Assembly: GCA_046481785.1 (NCBI GenBank)
Contig: JAWOJF010000166.1
Location: 1 to 6,899 of the forward strand
Direction: 5' to 3'
DNA from: JAWOJF01 sp046481785
Lineage (GTDB): Bacteria > Bacteroidota > Ignavibacteria > Ignavibacteriales > Ignavibacteriaceae
Length of the DNA stretch: 6,899 nucleotides
The notes under the pieces were generated by a model. That model worked only from the letters and a program-made list of their open reading frames with translations. It did not search any database and was not told the origin of the DNA. Position numbers and translations under genes: made by a program. Positions 1 to 4,201 of the stretch are shown here, one piece after another (within the stretch, counting starts at the first letter, position 1; every line of letters starts with the position of its first letter).

Positions 1-112
1 TAATTACTGGTTTTATAAGGAATGAATTTTGTTGAAAAAGTTGAAATGAATAGTTCAGGACCGACAAATAAAAAGATAGCACAATTTGCTTAATTGTTAT
101 GCTGACAATAAG

Positions 113-150
113 CCTCTCCCGTGTAAGGGAGAGGTGGGAGAGAGTTCGGG
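113..150. repeat. REP-like palindromic repeat, copy 1
   Basis: CCTCTCCC (113-120) and GGGAGAGG (127-134) form a perfect 8-bp stem around the 6-base loop GTGTAA. The downstream flank (135-150) continues as a purine-rich stretch containing AGAGAG and ending TTCGGG. The same order of elements, GGGAGAGG then AGAGA then TTC-GG, recurs at 6789-6809 inside ccoS, so this is probably one member of a dispersed family. No T-tract follows the stem, so an intrinsic terminator is unlikely. Confidence 0.6.
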
Positions 151-214
151 TTAAGTTAAGAAGAATAGTTTTCGCTATGACAATAAATGTATTCCATGTA
201 TGCTTTTGAACTCA

Positions 215-230
215 TTCCCTTTCGCGGGAA
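215..230. repeat. Short GC-rich hairpin, possible second repeat relic
   Basis: TTCCC (215-219) and GGGAA (226-230) pair around a 6-base loop. An alternative register pairs CCCTT (217-221) with AAGGG (229-233). Loop length and the CCC/GGG core resemble the stem at 113-134, and a TTCAGGG string follows at 244-250, similar to the TTCGGG that ends copy 1. It may be a decayed member of the same family. The stem is short, so this is weaker than the other copies. Confidence 0.35.
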
Positions 231-315
231 GGGCTTATTTAAATTCAGGGCTTAACATTATAAATTCTATCAAGGCATTAAATTCATAGAAGGGGTGCAA
301 ATTTATAGCATTCCC

Positions 316-322
316 AAAGGAG
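316..322 (+). promoter_or_regulatory. Ribosome binding site of the response regulator gene
   Basis: AAAGGAG is a good Shine-Dalgarno match and supports the ATG at 336. The gap of 13 bases to the start codon is longer than the usual 5-10, so initiation may be less than optimal. Confidence 0.55.
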
Positions 323-335
323 AAAAACATTCCAC

Positions 336-1703
336 ATGTCTGTTAAAGTATTAATTGTAGATGATAACGAAGATGTTCTTCTGGCGGCAAAACTTCTGCT
401 TAAGCAGTATGCCTCGCTTGTACACACGGAAAAAAATCCCGAATCAATCCCCATGCTTCTGAAAAATGAAAGTTATGATGTAATCTTCCTGGATATGAAC
501 TTTACACATGATATTACAAGCGGACAGGAAGGTTTTTACTGGTTAAGTAAAATTTTAAAGATTGATCCTTCGGCAGTAGTAATTTTAATAACTGCCTATG
601 GTGATGTTGAAATGGCTGTACGTGCAGTAAAAGAAGGGGCAACAGATTTTGTTCTTAAACCATGGGAAAATGAAAAATTTCTTGCAACATTTTCTGCTGC
701 ATTAAGATTGAGAGAATCCAGAATTGAGCTTGACAGCCTCCGCCAGCGCCAGAAACAGTTGTACGAAGATATAGATCAGAAATTCCATAATATAGTTGGG
801 GCATCTCCCGGTATGCAGAAGGTATTTAATACAATACAAAAAGTTGCCGGTACTGATGCTAATGTTTTAATACTTGGAGAGAATGGTACAGGCAAAGAGC
901 TTGTTGCCCGTGCACTTCACCGTCAATCAAAAAGGGCTGATGAAGTATTTATTGGTGTGGATATGGGAGCAATTTCACCAACTTTGTTTGAGAGTGAATT
1001 GTTCGGACATGTTAAGGGGGCATTTACTGATGCAAAGGAAGACAGGGCAGGCAGATTTGAAATTGCTTCCGGCGGAACTCTCTTTCTTGATGAGATTGGA
1101 AATCTTAATATTGAACTGCAGGCCAAACTTCTAACTATACTGCAGAACAGGCAGGTTGCAAGAGTCGGCTCAAATAAATATAAGCCGATTGATATACGTT
1201 TAATTTGCGCCACCAATATGCCCATCTATAAGATGGTTGAGGAAAACAGGCTCCGGCAGGATCTCCTCTACAGAATAAATACTGTTGAAATTAATATTCC
1301 CCCGCTGCGTGAAAGGAAAGAGGATATCTCTCTGCTTACAGAACATTATTTGAATATTTATAAACAAAAATATAATAAGCCCGATCTGCATTTTGCTTCA
1401 AATACAATGAAAAGATTAGAAGAATACCACTGGCCCGGTAATGTAAGGGAATTGCAGCATTCACTTGAAAGGGCTGTAATCCTTTGCGAGGAGGATACTC
1501 TGTATCCGCATGATTTCTTTTTTGCACCAACCGAGTCATCTAAGGATAATCTTATTTTTAATAATTATGATCTTGAAGAAATTGAAAAGATGGTTATCAG
1601 GAAAGTCCTTAGTAAAACCGGGGGAAACATAACCAAAGCCGCAGATGAACTGGGCTTAACCAGAACTTCACTTTACAGGCGGATGGAAAAGTATGGGCTT
1701 TGA
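336..1703 (+). CDS. Sigma-54-dependent NtrC-family response regulator (REC-AAA+-Fis HTH)
   Basis: This is a 455-residue DNA-binding activator that, when phosphorylated, uses ATP hydrolysis to open promoters bound by sigma-54 RNA polymerase. An N-terminal receiver domain (about 1-120) has acidic residues D9/D10, phosphoacceptor D53, switch T86 and conserved K108. The AAA+ domain (about 150-390) shows Walker A GENGTGKE (181-188), a GAFTDA loop (228-233), Walker B with D252-E253, sensor I ATN (292-294), arginines of RQDLLYRI (307-314) and WPGNVREL (366-373). A C-terminal Fis-type helix-turn-helix (about 415-455) ends in TSLYRRMEKYGL. Length and domain order are normal for NtrC-type regulators. 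The loop has D instead of the usual second G of GAFTGA but keeps the threonine that contacts sigma-54. A kinase gene follows on the same strand and is the probable partner. Target promoters are not known; a sigma-54-like site at 4112-4126 is a candidate. The family call is firm; I do not assign a specific name. Confidence 0.95.
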   Translation: MSVKVLIVDDNEDVLLAAKLLLKQYASLVHTEKNPESIPMLLKNESYDVIFLDMNFTHDITSGQEGFYWLSKILKIDPSAVVILITAYGDVEMAVRAVKEGATDFVLKPWENEKFLATFSAALRLRESRIELDSLRQRQKQLYEDIDQKFHNIVGASPGMQKVFNTIQKVAGTDANVLILGENGTGKELVARALHRQSKRADEVFIGVDMGAISPTLFESELFGHVKGAFTDAKEDRAGRFEIASGGTLFLDEIGNLNIELQAKLLTILQNRQVARVGSNKYKPIDIRLICATNMPIYKMVEENRLRQDLLYRINTVEINIPPLRERKEDISLLTEHYLNIYKQKYNKPDLHFASNTMKRLEEYHWPGNVRELQHSLERAVILCEEDTLYPHDFFFAPTESSKDNLIFNNYDLEEIEKMVIRKVLSKTGGNITKAADELGLTRTSLYRRMEKYGL

Positions 1704-1704
1704 T

Positions 1705-1760
1705 AATTAACAATTAACGCAAGATAATTAACAATGAACAATTAACAATTAACAATGAAC
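1705..1760. repeat. Tandem heptamer repeats, left arm of an inverted repeat
   Basis: Eight 7-base units lie in exact register: two AATTAAC, one divergent GCAAGAT, then AATTAAC, AATGAAC, AATTAAC, AATTAAC and AATGAAC. The array begins two bases after the response regulator stop codon. Its reverse complement recurs at 1852-1888, so that 1726-1742 pairs perfectly over 17 bp with 1870-1886, and 1745-1760 pairs over 16 bp with 1873-1888. Such heptamer spacer repeats resemble the short tandemly repeated repetitive sequences known from cyanobacteria and others; the family is not named here. Confidence 0.75.
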
Positions 1761-1851
1761 GCAAAGCCCAAAGCACATTGAGCCTAAGTATAATTCAATC
1801 TATTTTCTATCAATAACCTATACTACCCTCCTCAATTTTTAATTTATAATT

Positions 1852-1888
1852 TTGCATTGTTAATTGTGCATTGTTCATTGTTAATTGT
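1852..1888. repeat. Heptamer repeats, right arm of the inverted repeat
   Basis: Units TTGCATT, GTTAATT, GTGCATT, GTTCATT and GTTAATT follow one another at 7-base steps. They are the complement of the AATTAAC/AATGAAC units at 1705-1760. A transcript of the gap could fold into a long stem with a loop of more than 100 bases. The array ends about 17 bases before the kinase start codon, in the space where a ribosome binding site would normally lie. Confidence 0.7.
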
Positions 1889-1905
1889 AATAGTAAATTG
1901 TATGT

Positions 1906-3246
1906 ATGAAAAATTTCCGGCTTAAATTAATAATACGCCTGCTTGTTTTATCCTTTGCCATATTTGGTTTTTTCTATCTCTACTACAATACACAGTTGTA
2001 CGCAACTCTTGTAATAGTTGCTTTGTTTATAGCTTACCAGGTATATGCAATAATACGTTTTATTGATGTTACAAATAAAGAACTTAGCCGCTTTCTCCAG
2101 TCTATCCGTTATTCTGACTTTTCACAAAGTTTTGCAAGCAATGCTCTTGGGAGTTCATTTAAAGAACTTAATAAAGCATTTAATGAAGTAATTGTACAAT
2201 TTCAGAAAACAAGAACTGAAAAGGAAGAAAATTACAGGTACCTGCAGACGGTTATGCAGCATGTCGGGGTTGGACTTATTTCATTTGATCATAACGGCAA
2301 GGTTGAGTTCATTAATAACTCCGCAAAAAAACTTTTGAATATTCCTTATCTTAATAATATAACCGGACTTGAAAGGGTGAGCAAGGGACTTTCAGAAAAA
2401 TTCCTGAGCATTAAATCAGGTGAAAAAGTTACACTTAAAATTGTAGAGAAGAATGAACTGAGCCAGCTTATAGTTTATGCAACTGAGTTCAGGCTAAGGA
2501 ATGAAAATTATACACTTGTTGCCATGCAGAACATACAGAGTGAACTTGAAGAGAAAGAAATGGAGGCGTGGCAAAATCTTATCCGCGTATTAACGCACGA
2601 AATTATGAATTCAATTACTCCGATTTCATCTCTTGCGGCAACAGTAAACTCAATGATAGCAAAAACTACTGAATCGAATAATCCTTTTGATGAAGAAACA
2701 GCGGATGATGTTAAAAGCGCCTTAAGCACTATACAAAAAAGAAGCGCGGGATTAATAAATTTTGTTGAAAATTACAGGAGTCTTACTAAAATACCAAAAC
2801 CGAATTTCCAGATCTTTTCCGTAAAACACCTGTTTGAAAGAATTGAGAACCTGATGGGTTCAGAATTAAAGCAGGAGGGGATAAAATTTAATAAAAAAAT
2901 AGAGCCGCTATCGCTTGAATTAACCGCTGACCCGGAGCTGATTGAACAGGTATTAATTAATCTTCTGCTTAATGCCAAACATGCAGTTAAAGCCTCTGAA
3001 GAACCGGAAATAAATTTAATAGCACATCTTGATAACCGGGGCAAAATTGAAATAGCAGTGGCTGATAACGGTCCCGGGCTAAAAGAAGATATCCAGGAAA
3101 AAATATTCATTCCATTTTTCAGCACAAAAAAAGACGGCTCGGGAATTGGGTTAAGCCTGTCCCGCCAGATAATGCGCTCCCACGGCGGAACGATTAGAGT
3201 TACCTCAAATCCGAATGTAGAGACAGCTTTTGTTTTAAAATTCTGA
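1906..3246 (+). CDS. NtrY-like membrane-bound PAS sensor histidine kinase
   Basis: This 446-residue kinase autophosphorylates on a histidine and probably passes phosphate to D53 of the response regulator encoded just upstream. Two membrane helices (about 7-27 and 31-51) are separated by only a few residues, so there is almost no periplasmic domain. A HAMP-like helical linker (about 52-105) leads to a PAS domain (about 110-210). The dimerisation and phosphoacceptor helix carries HEIMNSITPI with H231. The ATP-binding domain shows the N box (N352, N356), G1 box DNGPG (387-391), F box with F404-F405 and G2 box GSGIGL (411-416). All catalytic motifs are intact and the length is normal. The ligand is unknown; the lack of a periplasmic domain points to a membrane or cytoplasmic signal sensed through the PAS domain. 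No Shine-Dalgarno sequence precedes the ATG; repeats occupy the upstream space. It is probably cotranscribed with the regulator despite a 202-bp gap. Confidence 0.93.
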   Translation: MKNFRLKLIIRLLVLSFAIFGFFYLYYNTQLYATLVIVALFIAYQVYAIIRFIDVTNKELSRFLQSIRYSDFSQSFASNALGSSFKELNKAFNEVIVQFQKTRTEKEENYRYLQTVMQHVGVGLISFDHNGKVEFINNSAKKLLNIPYLNNITGLERVSKGLSEKFLSIKSGEKVTLKIVEKNELSQLIVYATEFRLRNENYTLVAMQNIQSELEEKEMEAWQNLIRVLTHEIMNSITPISSLAATVNSMIAKTTESNNPFDEETADDVKSALSTIQKRSAGLINFVENYRSLTKIPKPNFQIFSVKHLFERIENLMGSELKQEGIKFNKKIEPLSLELTADPELIEQVLINLLLNAKHAVKASEEPEINLIAHLDNRGKIEIAVADNGPGLKEDIQEKIFIPFFSTKKDGSGIGLSLSRQIMRSHGGTIRVTSNPNVETAFVLKF

Positions 3247-3276
3247 TTCTGTATAACCCGGGAATTAGAAGAAAAC

Positions 3277-3310
3277 CACTTAGGCACTAAGATCACTAAG
3301 AGACACTTAG
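3277..3310. repeat. CACTWAG spacer repeat, four units
   Basis: CACTTAG or CACTAAG occurs four times, starting at 3277, 3285, 3294 and 3304, so that successive starts are 8, 9 and 10 bases apart. It lies in the 91-bp gap between two convergent genes. It resembles dispersed degenerate CACTAAG/CACGAAG-type repeats seen in spacers of some environmental bacterial genomes (from memory, not searched). No strong terminator hairpin is visible in this gap. Confidence 0.6.
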
Positions 3311-3337
3311 AATTTCATTAGAGGCATTAAAAAGAAT

Positions 3338-3940
3338 TTACATCTTTCTTAGAATCTCCAGAATTTCTTTTTCAATCTCAGCTCCGCGGTTTCTTGCATA
3401 CCATAAATGGAGTTTTTCCTGCCACTGCTTTTTTTCTAATCCCTGTGCCTTAAGTTCATTCACAAGATCCTGTCCTGCTTTTGGACGTGAGCCCCACCTG
3501 AATAATTCATTCCCTTCATTATCCAGGGCAATAAGAATTGGAATACTCCTGGTACCGTTTGTCAGATACTTATCCATTATATCAGGGTTTGAATCACGCA
3601 GTATCATTCTTACATCAATATTCGGATTATGAGCAGCCATTAAATATAAATGAGGAATATTCTGTGCAGAATCGCCGCACCATGTTTCAGATAATATCAT
3701 CCATAATTGCGGATTGTTAATTTTTTGAATTTCCGATTTTAATTCCTCACTTACTTTATAAGTCTTTTCTATTCTGCTGCTTCGATGGAGATTTAATTTT
3801 TTAAAATTAAATTTTTCAAGTGCGTTTTCATCAAGAAGAGATACATCTGTATTAGCTATTTCTTCTATCGTTTTTTGTAAATATTCAGGGTATGTTAGTC
3901 CCTTTTTGCGGGTAATTTCCCCTAATGCATCAATTGTCAT
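3338..3940 (-). CDS. Thioredoxin-family protein with a single-cysteine CGDS site
   Basis: This is a 200-residue cytoplasmic protein with no signal peptide or membrane segment. The central part (about 75-165) is a thioredoxin fold: LWMILSETWCGDSAQ places the active-site motif C88-G89-D90-S91 after the first core strand, and RSIPILI supplies the conserved cis-proline P134. The WCGDSAQ-type motif matches the thioredoxin_9-like proteins common in Bacteroidota. C88 is the only cysteine in the protein, so it cannot act as a classical dithiol CxxC reductase; a monothiol, thiol-binding or non-redox role is more likely. The N-terminal 70 residues are helical and charged, and the C-terminal tail is rich in K, E and R. 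The start at 3940 is preceded by a weak GGGGA on the coding strand. It is convergent with the kinase gene and divergent from ccoI. A role in copper or cytochrome assembly is suggested only by position. Confidence 0.85.
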   Translation of the reverse strand: MTIDALGEITRKKGLTYPEYLQKTIEEIANTDVSLLDENALEKFNFKKLNLHRSSRIEKTYKVSEELKSEIQKINNPQLWMILSETWCGDSAQNIPHLYLMAAHNPNIDVRMILRDSNPDIMDKYLTNGTRSIPILIALDNEGNELFRWGSRPKAGQDLVNELKAQGLEKKQWQEKLHLWYARNRGAEIEKEILEILRKM

Positions 3941-4015
3941 GGTTTCCCCAATAATTAATAAATCATTTAAGTATGTGATAGGTGAAGTGCAAAAAGGATT
4001 CGGAAAAAGAGAGTA

Positions 4016-4031
4016 TTCTCATCATTGAGAA
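4016..4031. promoter_or_regulatory. Candidate activator binding site (inverted repeat)
   Basis: TTCTCA and TGAGAA flank the 4-base spacer TCAT as a perfect 6+6 inverted repeat. A further GAGA at 4009-4012 pairs with TCTC at 4017-4020, so GAGA/TCTC half-sites are clustered here. The centre is about 90 bp upstream of the -24 element and about 115 bp upstream of the start expected from it, which is typical for enhancer sites of NtrC-family activators. Binding by the regulator encoded at 336-1703 is an inference. Confidence 0.35.
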
Positions 4032-4111
4032 GTAAATTTGCCGGTTTTTTCAAAAAAGAAGAACATTCCTATAAAAACACCTGTTTATCCGATTTAATTT
4101 TGACCGATTAA

Positions 4112-4126
4112 TGGCATAGTTTCTGC
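4112..4126 (+). promoter_or_regulatory. Candidate sigma-54 (-24/-12) promoter of ccoI
   Basis: TGGCAT, five bases, then CTGC matches the sigma-54 pattern TGGCAC-N5-TTGC in 8 of 10 defined positions. The invariant GG (4113-4114) and GC (4125-4126) are separated by exactly 10 bases. Transcription would start near 4138 and give a leader of about 64 bases before ccoI. A sigma-54 activator is encoded in this window. The match is not perfect, and a chance hit in a 261-bp spacer is possible. Confidence 0.45.
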
Positions 4127-4169
4127 CTGAGAGAGAGTGCAGACCGTAAAAAATTAATCATTAGGGGTA

Positions 4170-4183
4170 ATTAAATATTTAAT
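4170..4183. promoter_or_regulatory. Perfect AT dyad in the ccoI leader
   Basis: ATTAAAT is followed directly by its complement ATTTAAT, a 14-bp perfect palindrome ending 18 bases before the ccoI start codon. It could be a repressor or dimer binding site, or a chance palindrome in AT-rich DNA. Confidence 0.25.
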
Positions 4184-4201
4184 CACTGGCATTAGAGCGG
4201 G

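Larger units (their letters stand above)
1..335. other. Non-coding upstream region with two repeat hairpins
   Basis: No convincing gene lies in this stretch. Open reading frames are at most about 23 codons (22-93 is the longest ATG-started one on the + strand that I noted) and have no recognisable product. The first 25-35 bases stay open in two forward frames and could be the extreme 3' end of a gene that starts outside the window, but this cannot be decided. The notable content is two GC-rich hairpins at 113-134 and 215-230, listed separately, in otherwise AT-rich DNA. I see no promoter for the response regulator that I can defend, and no GG-N10-GC sigma-54 element in the 100 bases before it. 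Confidence 0.6.
3941..4201. promoter_or_regulatory. Divergent intergenic region controlling the thioredoxin-like gene and ccoI
   Basis: This 261-bp spacer between two divergent genes must hold both promoters. It contains an inverted repeat (4016-4031), a sigma-54-like element (4112-4126) and a perfect dyad near the ccoI start (4170-4183), each listed separately. I found no clear FNR/CRP box of the TTGAT-N4-ATCAA type and no credible sigma-70 pair for either gene. Confidence 0.6.

Noticed and set aside
22..93. 23-codon open frame starting ATG with TAAGGA before it
   Set aside because: Too short, purine-rich motif too close to the start, and no recognisable protein character; two other frames are equally open at the window edge.
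113..134. Intrinsic terminator of an upstream gene
   Set aside because: The stem is strong but no T-tract follows, and its sequence matches a second copy inside ccoS, so a repeat is the better explanation.
1705..1888. CRISPR array
   Set aside because: The units are only 7 bases, with no unique spacers of 30-40 bases; it is a tandem and inverted heptamer repeat.
2772..3296. Long antisense open frame opposite the kinase gene
   Set aside because: It lies opposite the conserved kinase ATP-binding domain, has no family-like motif, and is best explained as a shadow of that gene. The same applies to the other opposite-strand frames in the regulator, kinase and ccoI genes.
4045..4057. TTTTTT-C-AAAAAA palindrome
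   Set aside because: A one-base loop and A/T-only stem cannot make a working terminator, and it lies upstream of both flanking genes rather than at a 3' end.
4098..4125. Bacteroidota-style promoter TTTTG ... TAGTTTCTG
   Set aside because: The spacing between the two parts is 14 bases, shorter than the usual range of about 19, and the second element is imperfect. The overlapping sigma-54 match is better.
3941..4201. FNR/FixK box before ccoI
   Set aside because: I looked for TTGAT-N4-ATCAA-like dyads, as expected for cbb3 genes, and found none convincing; TTGAC and TTGAG strings lack a matching second half.
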